Part shown: piece after piece, positions 23,189 through 35,701 of the stretch
How the letters are laid out: every line of letters begins with the position of its first letter
How positions within the stretch are numbered: the stretch's first letter is position 1
NCBI GenBank assembly: GCA_018873225.1
Contig: JAEILZ010000007.1
Span: 372,001-436,000 of the forward strand
Length of the DNA stretch: 64,000 nucleotides
Direction of reading: 5' to 3'
From: [Phialemoniopsis] sp. UDSM-2020
Taxonomy: Eukaryota > Ascomycota > Sordariomycetes > Thyridiales > Thyridiaceae
The notes under the pieces: model-generated
What the model was told of the DNA's origin: nothing
What the model saw: only the letters and a program-made list of their open reading frames with translations
Databases searched by the model: none
Made by a program: the position numbers and the translations under genes

Positions 23189-24754
23189 CTAGACCTTGAC
23201 CGGACGCGGCGTGCAAGGGCGGGTACCCTGCGTAGGGATCTTGAAGACGGCGTGCGCCGAGCCGTGGTCCGAAGTGTACTCGTTGTCCTTGACATCCGGC
23301 TCCGCGTGCGGGCTGCCCACGACCACGGCAGCAGACTCCAGCACCGTCATGTTGCCCTTGTGGAAGATCAAGTCGATGCGATCCATCGGTTCGGGACGTC
23401 CCTCGTTGTCCAGCTTGATCGGGGACCACGTGATGCCCGGCTCCTCGACGGGGTCGGGGTTCGCGGCGCGGAAGGCGTCGATCATCCCGGCCTCGGTCGG
23501 CACAACGGTGGCCGGCCACGGCACATCGAAGGCGCCACAGTGGAGGTCTTTTGCGGCTTCAGTCCAGTCTTGGTGGGAAGGAGAGTTGAAGTCGCCCATC
23601 AGCACGACTGGCACCTTGTCAGCATTAGCCAGCTGGCTGTCCGAGGCGCGGATGATCTCTTTGATTTCAGCCGTGCGGCCCGACTTGGCCTCGAGCGCGA
23701 GCACCTGCTCGGTACTCATGCCGTCGTAGCAGAATCCATAAGGGCCATAGTACGACCAGGCAATGTGGATCGACCAAACAACAATCTCGCTCTTGCTACC
23801 GTCGAGCGCGATGCGCACACCACCGCCACGGTAAAGCTCCGGGTAGACCTCAACGATGGGATACCGGCTGATGACGGCGCAGTCGAGCCCCTGCCAGACG
23901 TACCACCCGAGGGCGCGCGCGAGGCGGGTGCCGTGCGACCCGGCCGTCTCCTGCAGGCCGACGATGTCGTAGTCGCCGGCGGCCAGCATGCGCAGCTGCT
24001 TGCGATGATACTCGTCGACGTGCGTGCCGCCGTGCCACATGTTATGCGTCAGTACGTTGACCTCTCCCACGAGTGTCTCGCTCGCGAGGCGGATGGGGAT
24101 GGCGACGTCAAGACGGGTGGTCGTCCCATCGGAGGCCGCGGCTTCGATGGTGGCGCCGGCGAGGTTACCTCGCTCGTTGTCACTCGGTGTGCCGTGGACG
24201 AGTCCGTCAGGGGAGACTTGAATCCACTCCGCGCCGTCTATCTTGGCGTACGAGATCTTTACGGCGTCGATGCCGCCGCCGAGGAGACCGCTGATAGTGG
24301 CGTTGTATGCCTCGTTCTGGCGCGCGTTGCGGAGGGTGATCTTGTCGACCAGAAACTCAATCTTTCCCACAGTGCGCGGGAGCTCGAAGACAACAGGCTC
24401 GGCAAGCCACTTGTACTTGTCCTTGGCAAGGAGGTAAGCCTTGTAAGTCTCGCCCGGGAGGAGCTTCTCCGGTGATATCTTGACGGTGCCCTCGGCGTTG
24501 GGCGTGTAGGCCCAGGCCAGGGAGTTTGAGACGTATTCTTCGTTGTCAGGTCCACCCCCAGCGGCGGAATAGATACCGATCCAGTTCTTTGGGTGTACGT
24601 CGGGAGTCGAATAGTTGAAGGTCATCAACGGCTGGTCCTTGAGAAAGGAGAGGTTTCCGCTGAGGGCACGTGTCTCGAGGGGCGTGGCAGTTGTCGAGCG
24701 GACGCCCAGGCCGAGGCCCAGAGAAAGAATAGATATGATCGAGCCCAAGCGCAT
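23189..24754 (-). CDS. Secreted endonuclease/exonuclease/phosphatase-fold enzyme
   Basis: A single exon encodes 521 residues. A signal peptide (about 1-23) is followed by three domains. Residues ~40-125 resemble a SKICH-like beta domain (KNWIGIYSAAG...). Residues ~135-222 resemble a putative Ig-like He_PIG domain (GLVHGTPSDN). Residues ~230-510 form the EEP catalytic fold. Expected metal and catalytic residues are visible: N238 (THNMW), E269 (LQET), D388 and N390 (GDFN), D496 and H497 (SDH). Extracellular enzymes of this fold include DNases and sphingomyelinase-type phosphodiesterases, and the substrate cannot be chosen from sequence. It is complete, with no frameshift. Confidence 0.88.
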   Translation of the reverse strand: MRLGSIISILSLGLGLGVRSTTATPLETRALSGNLSFLKDQPLMTFNYSTPDVHPKNWIGIYSAAGGGPDNEEYVSNSLAWAYTPNAEGTVKISPEKLLPGETYKAYLLAKDKYKWLAEPVVFELPRTVGKIEFLVDKITLRNARQNEAYNATISGLLGGGIDAVKISYAKIDGAEWIQVSPDGLVHGTPSDNERGNLAGATIEAAASDGTTTRLDVAIPIRLASETLVGEVNVLTHNMWHGGTHVDEYHRKQLRMLAAGDYDIVGLQETAGSHGTRLARALGWYVWQGLDCAVISRYPIVEVYPELYRGGGVRIALDGSKSEIVVWSIHIAWSYYGPYGFCYDGMSTEQVLALEAKSGRTAEIKEIIRASDSQLANADKVPVVLMGDFNSPSHQDWTEAAKDLHCGAFDVPWPATVVPTEAGMIDAFRAANPDPVEEPGITWSPIKLDNEGRPEPMDRIDLIFHKGNMTVLESAAVVVGSPHAEPDVKDNEYTSDHGSAHAVFKIPTQGTRPCTPRPVKV

Positions 24755-25345
24755 CTTGTTAACTATGTAAAGAGCGCGACTGTTGGTAGGAAGTGGACCT
24801 TTCGGGTCTTGTCTTAGACCTATTCCCGCCTGAGCTGGTGGGTTACATCACAAGACATTGTCTCCGAAGTGACGAGGTTTTTATACGTCCCAGCATATCG
24901 AGTGTCATGACCAGCAATACCTCATTGTCAGGTTTCTAGAACGATTCTGAGTGCAAGCGAGATTTCCGGATTAGGATCGCATCCAGTAACGGGTTAGAGG
25001 TTGTCCTTTTGTGACGTCTTGGCAGAAAACGGTTCACGCCGAGTTTGGCCAATCCCGTGTGCCAATGACATCCACGGGGTAAACTCCGTTTTCCCCATCA
25101 CCACAGCTCAGCTGTATCTAAATCCTACCCTTACCCGAAAGATGCCAATAATATTGTATAGGCTCAGACTAGTATATTCAACGGACGATGAAGCTCTCGG
25201 ACGGATTCAATGTTGTGCACGTGTGTTATCTAGGCCAGTAAACCCGTGGTCTAGCCTCCCAGGTGACAAAGAACAAAGTGAGATCTGAGCTGTGAGAGGT
25301 AATCGATTGCAATGTGCTATTACGACTGAACCTACTGGTATGCAT
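24755..25345. other. Intergenic boundary between core and accessory blocks
   Basis: This is the promoter side of the secreted enzyme and the 3' flank of the next regulator. No gene was seen. Confidence 0.55.
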
Positions 25346-27443
25346 TCAGCCCTTTAACTGGAACTCGCTATTCAAGGTTTCTAATGCTCGAACCAATGGC
25401 TTGAAGTCTTGGTCGGAAGCCGCTATCCTCTCTACGCACCGCTGGAGAGTCTGGAAGTTTTCAATCTCTTTGGCAAAAGCGCTAATATCCTCGGCTGCCA
25501 AAATAAAGTCGGCAAGATACTGTAGAGCGATATGGCACCGATAGACTCCCAAGGTAGACGAGAGTGCCACCGACTCAGACTGTTTGGTCAACCTAAACGC
25601 AAGTGTGTCGAGGATCTGACTTGCAGCCTTAGTTATGACAGTCCATGTGGATGACTCCTGATCCATCGAAAGCCGCTCAGCAGAGGTGATCCCCATATGA
25701 GCCAACTGCTGGACCATGAAGATGATGCATGAGTGTCCGCGCAGGGCTATATCAGTGAACATCCACGTTTCCATCAAGTTGAGCTGAGGATTGCCAATTT
25801 GCTACGAGTCCCCCACGTCAATGATGGCGTTCTAGTGGTGTGCAATTGGGATTGGCAAGACGTACCAGATCATAGTCTTCGTACAGGCGCTCTATCTCAC
25901 TGATGAGATCTTTGGTAGTGGAAAGGATCTCATCACGGCTTTTCGTATCCGACTCCATAAGCTCAAGGAAGCGCATCGCGACGATCGTGAAGCGAGAGCT
26001 CATCAAGAACATAGTGGTGCGCGGCCCTTCTGGCGCCGACTGCGAGTCGTGAGACAACCATGGCAGGTTGACTCTCCAAGCGGTGCCCGTGATGGTCGGT
26101 GGCTTGTTGAAGAGCAGGCGAAAGGAAGTGTCAAATTGAATAAGCTCCCAGAAACCTTCTCGTACGCCATCATGATGGGTGAGCTCCTGGATCATACTCG
26201 AGCTTTCTTGACTGTCGAGTTTGTCTAAGCCCAGATCTTGCATGTACTTGCATGCGAGGCTGTACATCTTCCACGCCATTTCGAAGTCGAAGCTGTCGTA
26301 AGCAACGCAGGTCTGAGTTGGGTTAGAATGGTGCTCTGCAACCGAGCAGTAGAAGACATACCAAGCATATTGCTGCTAGCAGGTCAGCAACCGTGCCGGT
26401 CGCCTCGCGTTGCCAAGCGGCGTAGGCCCTCAAGCTTGCGACATATGCCGACTTTGTGTACTTGACATTATCGTGCTGCGACTGATCACGACATGCTGCC
26501 AGCCAACAGCCATAGAAGAGGACAGAATAGTAGATGATCAAGATATTTGCGTCAATATGTATGGAAGGGAGACCGGTTATGTCTGGCAACTTCTCGATGA
26601 GGTTCTTGTCAATAGACTCGAAGAACATACCCCATGGCATTGGAGTGAAATAGCCTTGTAACAAGGTTAGGTTCATTTGTCAATTCGGAGATAGATATAA
26701 CTCACTTTGAATCCATTCCTTGGCCAGATCAGGGGGGATGCTGATATCACCAGAGATGACGAAAGCGTCGAGACTGCGCAACTTGAGCCTTTGCACTTGC
26801 TCGACAGCATCAGCCAAGACTGTGAAGACGTTGCGGTCAGTGCCCCTGTAGGCGGCCTGAGGGGAGGCCGAGTCTGTAATGGTCACAGGGGAATTGGCGA
26901 AGCTAGATGAGATGCTTCCGCATTTTGAACAGTACTGGCTTGATGTATGTGGACTGGCTATATGTGAGGCGTTGACTCGAGCAGCGGAGTCTTCGCCTGG
27001 AGACCCAAGGTGTGATGTAATGTTATCTCTTAGGCTTGAAAGAACTTAGCACACAAGATGTTGGAGCCATTGCAGCTGGCGTATGATGCTTACCTAGGGC
27101 TCGGCTTCCGATTGGTTCTCTTCTTGCGCTCTGGGTAGACGCAATCCGAGTCACTCGCCTTGCATCTCTCACATACAGGCTTGACGCGGTTGCATCGTAT
27201 CTAGGGGATCATTGTATGATCAGCTCGGTACTTCGCACTTACAGGGGTCTTTGAGGCTCACCTTGTGGGCCCGGCATCTCGCACACTACGTCGTCCATGA
27301 TACATACGCGTTAGCACCTCATTTCTGATCAGTGATGACCCAGCGCCGCGTTGTGAACGATCTGAGTCGCAGCTGTGGGGAGATCTTTCGGTTTCGGCAG
27401 TACTCACAGCTAGAGCATGGAGCTCTTGTTCGCCTCCCGGCAT
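25346..27443 (-). CDS. Zn2Cys6 transcription factor divergent from the ABC pump
   Basis: Seven exons (27443-27408, 27285-27262, 27200-27094, 27028-26706, 26654-26362, 26312-25866, 25801-25346) give 561 residues. The zinc cluster is split over exons 2 and 3: CARCRAHK|IRCNRVKPVC then CERCKASDSDC, followed by the basic linker PERKKRTNRK. The remainder is a helical fungal regulator domain with a WIQSYFTPMPWGMFFESI-type stretch. The start at 27443 is chosen because it is the only nearby ATG that gives a phase-0 junction into the zinc cluster. The gene is divergently transcribed from the PDR transporter (610 bp between starts), a common layout for a pathway-specific activator and its pump. Confidence 0.82.
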
Positions 27444-28053
27444 GTTCCTGTTGTTTGGGTGTCCGTGGCATAATGTGCGATGGAATGTGCGAGGGCCACT
27501 GTGATGAGATATGGTCCGCTCTATGCAAGAGTGGTGGAGCAGGCCGCCGGCCGCGGACCCCTAGCCTGCCCGGCGCCAAGAAATCGAAACACAGCCCTGG
27601 AGACGGGTCTAGCGCGGACTGCGTGAGCTAAAGTGCTTGGCAAAGTCCGAAATACCGGTACGTACCCACGACGCTGACGGATGATGAGACACCCGCACTT
27701 TCAGACAGAAAGTTGAAGGTCCGACTAATCCACAGGGAGGGCCCCTAAACATCGTCGACATGATTTAATGGATGCCAAGAAGTCCGATGAAATGTCCGAA
27801 CCTAGGAAAAGGAAACCTATGGGGGTTCAAAGTTGCAAAACTTTCAAGAATCATGACTGAACGACATGTCTCCTTTCAACGGGAGTACTTAAGACGGAAT
27901 TCCCGTCCTCTGAATGGATACAATGGCCTGATGCAGTATCGCAGCTTCACTCGACGTGTCTTTGTGTCAAGAGTCAGAAGATAGCACCAAGTTGCGGCGA
28001 TAAACAGCCTTTCGTTAAGCAAGACGACCTGTTGAACCGCCGCCTCTTCGAAG
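27444..28053. promoter_or_regulatory. Divergent promoter, regulator and PDR transporter
   Basis: These 610 bp lie between the two ATGs. They contain a CCGCGG core (27551-27556) and an everted CCG-N6-CGG pair (27647-27658), shapes recognised by Zn2Cys6 dimers. That they are functional is inference. Confidence 0.45.
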
Positions 28054-31000
28054 ATGGCCACAGAAAGTAAAGAGCACACGACCATTCCACCGAGCTCGGC
28101 CAAGCCATCTCTGTCTATGCCTGCGAATGCACGTTGTGATAGCGAAAAGCTTGTCGACCCTCCCGAGTCTTCGGAAGACGACGTTACTCTCGACCACGAG
28201 CTACATGAATTGGCCAGACGATTGACCACTCGATCCAACCATGCGACGAGACCTCTCTTCCCAGTACCGCCCGACAGCTCCCTCGACCCGAACAGCCAGC
28301 ATTTCAGTGCCCGCAAATGGGCAAAGGCCTACTATGAGTCTCGCACGGCGGCCTCCGAGGGGATCAAACCGAGGACGATCGGTGTCGCCTTCAAGAACCT
28401 CGACGTCTACGGATATGGTACAGGCATCGACTTCCAAAAGACTGTCGCCCACGGAGCGCTGCAGGCGATCGAACTTTTCCGCAAGGCGACCGGCACGACG
28501 AGAAAACAGCGAGTGGATATTCTCCGAGACTTTGAAGGTCTTGTGCGTCCAGGAGAGATGCTCTGTGTGCTCGGCCCACCCGGTTCCGGCTGCTCGACAT
28601 TGCTCCGGACCATCGCTGGAGCTACCCATGGGCTCAATGTCAGTGACAAAGCCGTCATCAATTTCCAAGGCATACGCCCTGAAGAGATGAACAAGGCTTA
28701 TCGAGGCGAAGCTATCTACACGGCCGAGGTGGACGACCATTTCGCGCACCTCACCGTTGGGGAGACACTGTACTTTGCAGCACGCTCCCGCTGTCCCAGG
28801 AACATCCCAGAGGGGATCTCGAAACAAGAATACACGGAACATCTACGTGATGTGATCATGGCGATGTTCGGGATTTCGCACACCAAGGAGACACGGGTTG
28901 GGAATGACTTCATCCGGGGAGTCAGCGGCGGTGAACGAAAGCGTGTCACCATCGCCGAGGCTGCATTGGGCTATTCACCTCTTCAGTGCTGGGACAATAG
29001 CACCCGTGGCTTGGACAGTGCAAACGCGATCGAATTCTGTCGCACGCTCAGAACTCAAGCAGACATCACTGGATGCACCTCCTGCGTTGCGATCTACCAG
29101 GCCCCGCAAGCAGCGTACAACGTAGGTGATGCCGCCCCAGCAAAGATTGACCACAATGCTGAATTACATCTAGGTATTCGACAAAGTAGTCGTGCTCTAC
29201 AAAGGAAGACAGATCTTTTTTGGCAAGGCTCAAGAAGCCCAGGCCTACTTTGAGGCTCTCGGCTTTATCTGTCCCGACCAGCAGACTACCGCGGATTTCC
29301 TGACGTCCATGACCAGCGATACTGAGCGGGTGATTCGTCCAGGATGGGAATCGCGAGTACCTCGCACAGCCGACGAGTTCTCCGCACGATGGAAAGAAAG
29401 CAGTCAGCGCCTGAGCTTGATGACCGAGATCGAAGATTATCTGCAGGAACACCCGTACGACGGTGAACACCACCGGCAATTCTTCGAGTCTCGCAGGCTT
29501 GATCAATCAACGATGCAAAGGGGTCGATCACCGTTCAATTTGTCGTACCTGGACCAGATCAGTTTGACATTCTGGAGAAGTTGGACACTCCTCAAGAGCG
29601 ACCCATCGATACCCCTGACCATGCTCGTCTGCAACTTGTTTGAAGCACTCATCATCAGCAGCATCTTCTACAACCTCCCAGAAAACACGACCAGTTTCTT
29701 CCGCAGGACAATTCTTCTCTTCTTCATCATTCTGATGAACGCGTTCGGCAGCATCCTCGAGATCTTGACACTTTACATGAAGCGGAAGATCGTCGAGAAA
29801 CACGCACGCTACGCGTTCTACCACCCGAGCGCCGAGGCACTATCCTCCATGGTGGCCGACCTACCCTACAAAATCGTCAATAGCTTGGTTGTCAACATAA
29901 CGTTGTACTTCATGTGCAATCTTCGTCGAGAACCTGGCCCTTTCTTCTTCTTCCTGTTCTTCTCCTTTGTTGTCACGCTGACCATGTCCATGATGTTTCG
30001 ATTCATTGGATCTGTCACCAAGAGCATGGAGCAGGCCCTGGCGCCGGCAAGCATCATCTTGCTGGGCCTGGTACTCTACACCGGCTTCACCATCCCAACT
30101 GGCTACATGCAGGTGTGGCTGGGGTGGATCCGCTGGATCAACCCAGTGTTTTACGGCCTGGAAAGCATCTTCCTGAATGAGTTCATTGGCAGGTCTTTCA
30201 GGTGCTCCGATATGATCCCTTCAGGGCCAGGCTATGACCTCGCAGCGACCAATGAAAGAGTCTGTAACGTTGCTGGAGCGATCCCGGGAGACCCCTTTGT
30301 CGACGGCGCAAAGTTTGTAGAGATCTCCTTTGGATTCATCGCCTCCCACAAGTGGCGGAACTTGGCGGTCTTGATTGCTTTCATGGTCCTGTTCCTGATC
30401 TTGCATCTCGTCTCCACCGAATACATCGTCTCCGAGCGCTCAAAAGGCGAAGTCTTGGTCTTTACACGGTCAGCTGTGAAACGCCATCTTCAGGTTTCGT
30501 CAGACCTGGAGTCCCCAAGCGACACTGATCGATCTCGGATCGGAGAGATGAAAGAATCAGGCAACAACGCGGCTGCAAAGGTGGACAAGCAGAGGTCTGT
30601 CTTCCACTGGAGGAACGTCTGTTACGATGTCAAAATCAAGAACGAGACTCGCCGGATTCTGGACAATGTGGATGGCTGGGTCAAGCCAGGAACCTTGACT
30701 GCTCTCATGGTAAGTGACCTTCATCGGGCCGGCGAGTCAAAAATGAAAAGAGCGCGGCTAACTGTGGTAATCGGCAGGGTGTCTCTGGAGCCGGAAAGAC
30801 TACTTTGCTCGACGTATTAGCCAGCAGAGTAACCATGGGTGTCATATCTGGCGAAATGCTCGTAGATGGACACCAACGAAACTCATCATTTCAGCGAAAG
30901 ACTGGTTACGTACAGCAACAGGACCTCCACCCGGCTGCTTCCACAGTGAGGGAAGCGCTCACTTTCAGCGCTCTCCTGCGCCAACCTGCACAATACAGCA

Positions 31001-32730
31001 AGAAGGAAAGGCTCGCCTACGTCGATACAGTCATTGACCTCTTGGACATGTCGGGATATGCCGAGGCCATCATTGGCGTTCCAGGAGAGGGCCTCAACGT
31101 GGAACAGCGCAAGAGATTGACGATTGGTGTGGAACTCGCTGCGCGCCCGCAGCTGCTCCTGTTTCTCGATGAGCCGACTTCCGGGTTGGATAGCCAGACC
31201 TCGTGGTCAATCTGCAATCTCATGGAGAAATTGACCAGAAATGGACAAGCCATCCTATGTACGATCCACCAGCCGTCTGCTATGCTCTTTCAGCGATTTG
31301 ACCGTCTACTCCTGCTGGCGAAGGGAGGCAAAACCGTCTACTTTGGCGAGATTGACAAGGACTCGTCGATCTTGGTCGACTACTTTTCGCGCAATGGAGG
31401 ACCCGACTTGCCTCCCGGTGCCAACCCAGCGGAGCACATGCTCGAGGTCATCGGGGCGGCGCCCGGAGCCCACACTAGCATTGACTGGCATGACACATGG
31501 AGAAAATCGCCAGAGTACCGTAAAGTGCAAGATGAGCTGGATGAATTGTGCCCGGCCTCACCTGTAGCTCCGGCGGCAGTTTCTGCGAAACAGGATGCGG
31601 CTGAGACTGCCGAGTTCGCAACGCCCTTTTCGGTTCAACTGGCACAGGTCACAAAGCGTCTCTTCCAGCACTTTTGGAGGAGCCCGTCTTATATTTGGTC
31701 CAAGTTTATTCTTTCTGCCGGAGCCGTAAGTTTACCTCACCATCGAATACCAAATGTGTTACTTACCATGTCTTGTAGGCTCTTTTCATTGGCTTCTCTA
31801 TCATGAACGCCAACAACACCATGCGTGGCCTGCAGAACCAAATGTTCGGTGTCTTCCTCTTCCTGACGATCTTCCCTCAGCTCGTTGAGCAACTGTCCCC
31901 TCTGTTTTGCAGTCAGCGCACGTTGTACGAGGCACGCGAACGCCCGTCAAAGACATACTCTTGGCAAGCCTTCATCATTGCAAACCTTACCGTCGAGGTC
32001 GTCTGGAACTCGGTGAGTACTGACCGCAACCGCACTTTTCAAGCGGCTACTAATGATCATGTGTCACCAATACCAGCTCATGGCCATCTTTTGCTTTGTC
32101 TGCTGGTACTTCCCTATCGGACTGTACCACAACGCAGAATGGACCGGCGAAGTGCACTCCCGAGGCATCACCATCTTTCTGCTTGTATGGCTCTTCTTCA
32201 TCTTTACCAGCACTTTCGGAGTGATGCTCATCTCTGGTCTGCCGAACCCCGACATTGCCGGTGGCGTTCTCACCCTTCTCTTCATCATGATGTTCGCCTT
32301 CTGCGGAGTCTTGGCTGGCCCCAGCCAACTGCCCCGGTTCTGGATCTTCATGTATAGGGTCAACCCGTTTACATATGTGGTCGAAGGCTTCCTCGGCACC
32401 ACACTTGCCAATGCGCCAGTTCACTGTGCGGCAAACGAGATCGTCTCCTTTTTGCCGCCTAGTGGACGTACCTGTGAGGACTACATGTCCGCCTTCATGT
32501 CGAAGGCAGGAGGTTATCTCGTTGGTGACTCCGACCTGAGTGCGAGCGAGTGCCATTTCTGTCCAATGGCTTCAACTAACGATTTTCTCGCGGGTTTGAA
32601 CATGGACTTTGGCCATCGATGGCGCGACTTTGGTCTCATTCTGGTGTACATTGCGTTCAACATTGCTGCTGCGATTTTCTTTTACTGGCTGGCTCGTGTG
32701 CCACGCACCAAAAAGGCCAAGAAAGAATGA
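28054..32730 (+). CDS. PDR-type (ABCG full-size) multidrug transporter
   Basis: Five exons (28054-29121, 29174-30709, 30778-31725, 31779-32012, 32077-32730) encode 1479 residues in the (NBD-TMD)x2 layout. NBD1 has the fungal-PDR degenerate Walker [10 protein letters not shown] (174-182), with Cys in place of Lys, a matching WDN Walker B and the signature [16 protein letters not shown]2 has a canonical GVSGAGKTT (869-877), a degenerate signature [11 protein letters not shown] and [14 protein letters not shown]. Each half has six membrane helices and large Cys-containing outer loops. Such plasma-membrane pumps export azoles, phytoalexins or the cell's own metabolites. All introns are short and phase 0. 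Together with the divergent regulator it forms a likely export or resistance unit. Confidence 0.95.
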
Positions 32731-32969
32731 TTCTAGACTTATAGACAGACTGTGCATAGATAATTTCTTTTGTGTTGAGGTACTTTATATAGACTAATAG
32801 TAATCGCAAAGGGTATCATCTTAACCCAAATCAGCATTCTAGCTGCGTAAAAAGAAATGTTCGTATCATTCGTCTTCAGTCTTCCTTCTCCAGATGCACT
32901 CTCAAAAAAGACCATACGGAGCCACCATCTCCGTGATCATCGTATATCAACTTCGTCATTGCGTTTGTC

Positions 32970-34771
32970 TTATAGGATGTGCTTGAACAGAGGAGACCGG
33001 TCACCCATGTCAAACAACTCCTCGTCGCTGTACATGGCAGTGGCCTGGTCGGCAATCTGGGCCTTCTTGTTGTTGGCATGCTTGTAGCTCCACTCGAGCA
33101 GCAACGAGACAATCAGCCCAGTGGCGCCGAACGCCAGACTCAGGCCGAAGCCGGTGTAGTACTTGGGCTTCTCGCTCTCGAGGTACATGAAGCTTCCCAC
33201 AATACCGCCGACGTTGCCGACGCAGTTCATGAGCGCGATGCCGATGGCTCTCCTAGACGACGGAGCGATGTTGTTGGCGTTCCAGGAGGCGGCGCCGGCC
33301 TGGATGGGGAAGATGCCGATCATGCACCAGACCACGGCGAAGTATGCGGGGCCCATCTTGGCCTGGAGCTCGCCCTTCAGGGAGAGAATGATGGAGTAGC
33401 CGATCGCGACAATGGCCATGGGAATGGCAACGAAGGGCATGCGCCAGTAGAACCTGTCGGAGATCTTGGCGAAGCAGATGGCGGAAATGGCAGCGGCGAC
33501 GTAGGGGGGAGCCGAGAGCAGCTGGGCGGCGGTGTTCTGGAAGCCCATCGCCTTTACAATCGTCGGTAGCGTGAACTTGGTGCCTGTGTTGAAGACGATG
33601 TTAGCGCTGCAAGTCAAGGATGCTGCATGCGACAAGGCTTACCATAAGACAGAGCAGACTGGCAAACCAGGAAGTAGGCCTGCACGTAGATCCTCCAGTT
33701 GGTGAGATTCATCTTGATGTCCTTCCACTTGACGCCAGACTCCTCTTGGAAGCCGCCGCCTTGCTTGATGAACATGGAGATCTCCAGGTACCGGATCTCG
33801 TCCGGCTCGAGCCAGCGCGTGGACAGAGCAGGGGTGTCGATCAGGAAGAAGAAGCACATGATGCCCAGCACGACAGTGACGATGCCCTCGAGGATGAAGA
33901 TCCAGCGCCAGCCTTGGTAGCCGCCCACTCCGTCCATCTCGGCGATGCCCGCGGCCAACAAGCCAGAGAAGGCACCGGACAGAGCACTTGCGCAGTAGAA
34001 GTATGAGATGCGGACCGACAAGTCCTTGGGCATGTACCAGTACGAGCAGAGGTAGATGGCGCCGGGGAAGAAGCCAGCCCTGTAATGGAGTACGTCAGTG
34101 GAAGTTGTTTCAACAGCCTCTGCAACACCACTTACTCAAAGATACCCAGAAGGATACGAGTAGCCATCAGACTGCCAAAGTTGTGTACCAGACCAGTGCA
34201 AGTCATGATGATGCCCCACGCGGTGGTTAGCATGCCGAGGTACATGGACGGTCGCTTGAACTTCTTGAGCAGGATATTGCTAGGGATTTCGAACAGAACG
34301 TAAGGGATGAAGACTGTCGCAAGGCATGTCAGCTACTGAAGATCAACGGTGGCATTATCTTGACTTACAGATTGACAAGACCGTGTTGTATTGGTTGCCC
34401 TTCAGGTTCAAGTCCTTGTCCATGCCTTCGATCTTGGCATTTCCGATATTGGCGCGGTCAATGTGGCAAATCAGGTACAGCATTGCCAGCATCGGGATGA
34501 GTCGAATATCAATCTGTTATCGAATTGTCAACGTTGGGCCTCACAGTATAGCTGGCAGTGGTTCGAGCGGTTTGCCTACCTTGCGGAAGACCTTCTTGCG
34601 CTTCTGCTCGGGATAGTTTGTGTAGAAGTCTGCATCGTCTGCGCTGATTCCAAAGACGCGGAAGGAGTCAATCTCTGTAACGTCGGGCGCGTTCTCCAAA
34701 TGGGAGGGTTTGTGGTCCATGACGCCGAGCTCAGGCTTCTCGACGGAGGTCCGCAGGGCTTGCATGGCCAT
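32970..34771 (-). CDS. MFS anion:cation symporter (Dal5/allantoate-permease type)
   Basis: Five exons (34771-34580, 34513-34369, 34313-34136, 34079-33643, 33583-32970) encode 521 residues with about 12 membrane helices. The N-terminal cytosolic part precedes IDIRLIPMLAMLYLICHIDR, the usual first helix with the DRxNIGNA motif. The VLFEIPSNILLKKF helix and GFFPGAIYLCSYWY follow. The last splice (SYG|TKFTLPTIVKA) uses an acceptor inside a longer open frame because only that one keeps phase. Members of this family import carboxylates such as allantoate, nicotinate or pantothenate. It converges with the ABC gene (239 bp) and is divergent from the AKR gene. Confidence 0.9.
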
Positions 34772-35701
34772 GACGATAGACAAACGATGGGTGGGCAGGA
34801 TCAATAGCGGCTCTGATGGAGATGTCGAGGTGTCATCTCTTGTGGAAAAGAGACGCTGAATATCTCGGACGAGATCTGACTGTGATATAAGATTTGCGCT
34901 ACACTCCTGAGGACGAGCTCTGCGCTGACCGACATTAGCGGCCGCCCCATGCCATCCATGGCTGGCCCACAGGAGACGAGCTTTGTTGTCCGTGGATCTG
35001 GGGATGTTCTGGGGGAGTGCGGGGTAGGCAACGGGCACGGATTGTGCGCACTCCCTCGTTGTCAACGCTTTTCCGTTACCCATTACCCGACAGCACACAC
35101 CAATCCTTTCCCCATCGGATCATGGCACCTGGCATTTTATCTGGGCCACGATCTTGGCTCTGTCCATCCTTACCTCTTGGCCCTGTCAGCACATGCAGTG
35201 ACGGGGTGTCCATTCGATGCCCATTCGTGGAGAGACTGCTTAAGGATGACAGCCGCTGCTACATGAGCTTTCCCGTCCCCCCTCGCCTCTTTTCCGTGCT
35301 TTTCCATGTTGACGGGCTGCTAGGATTTAGAATTGTCGATATTCACCCCGGGACGGATATCCGGAACTCTGCTCAGTACAGGTCGATACATCACAGATTT
35401 TCGGCTTTCGGGTTGACTGCCTGTTTCTTTAGGAAAGTAAAGAAAAGGTGGAGTGGTTCTTTGACAGGGCATATGATAGCATCGCATGCAAAAGCTCGAG
35501 AGGGTTACTTGTTGAGGTCAACTTTGAGGCTAAGCAACCGCCAAGGGGGAACGATCGTCATTGAATCGAGCAAAAGAGCTTTCAACATTCGGTGTCTTCA
35601 AAATTGTTTCTTTGACTGAAAGACCTGAATCTGGAAACTTCGTTTCATGCAAAGTACCTCATCCATTCCGCGCATCAGAAACCACAATATCACCTTCGAA
35701 C
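34772..35701. promoter_or_regulatory. Divergent MFS/AKR promoter region
   Basis: 930 bp lie between the two starts. They contain the palindrome at 35354-35363 (separate entry). Overlapping short frames here show no family features. Confidence 0.5.
35354..35363. promoter_or_regulatory. CGG-N4-CCG palindrome (possible Zn2Cys6 site)
   Basis: CGGATATCCG is a perfect 10-bp palindrome of inverted CGG triplets, 348 bp upstream of the AKR ATG. Zn2Cys6 dimers bind paired CGG triplets; which of the local regulators would use it is unknown. Confidence 0.35.

Noticed and set aside
23153..24475. A 440-codon plus-strand frame antisense to the secreted EEP enzyme
   Set aside because: It is a shadow of the GC-rich coding strand. 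It has no domain, an implausible composition, and the minus-strand frame is full-length with catalytic residues.
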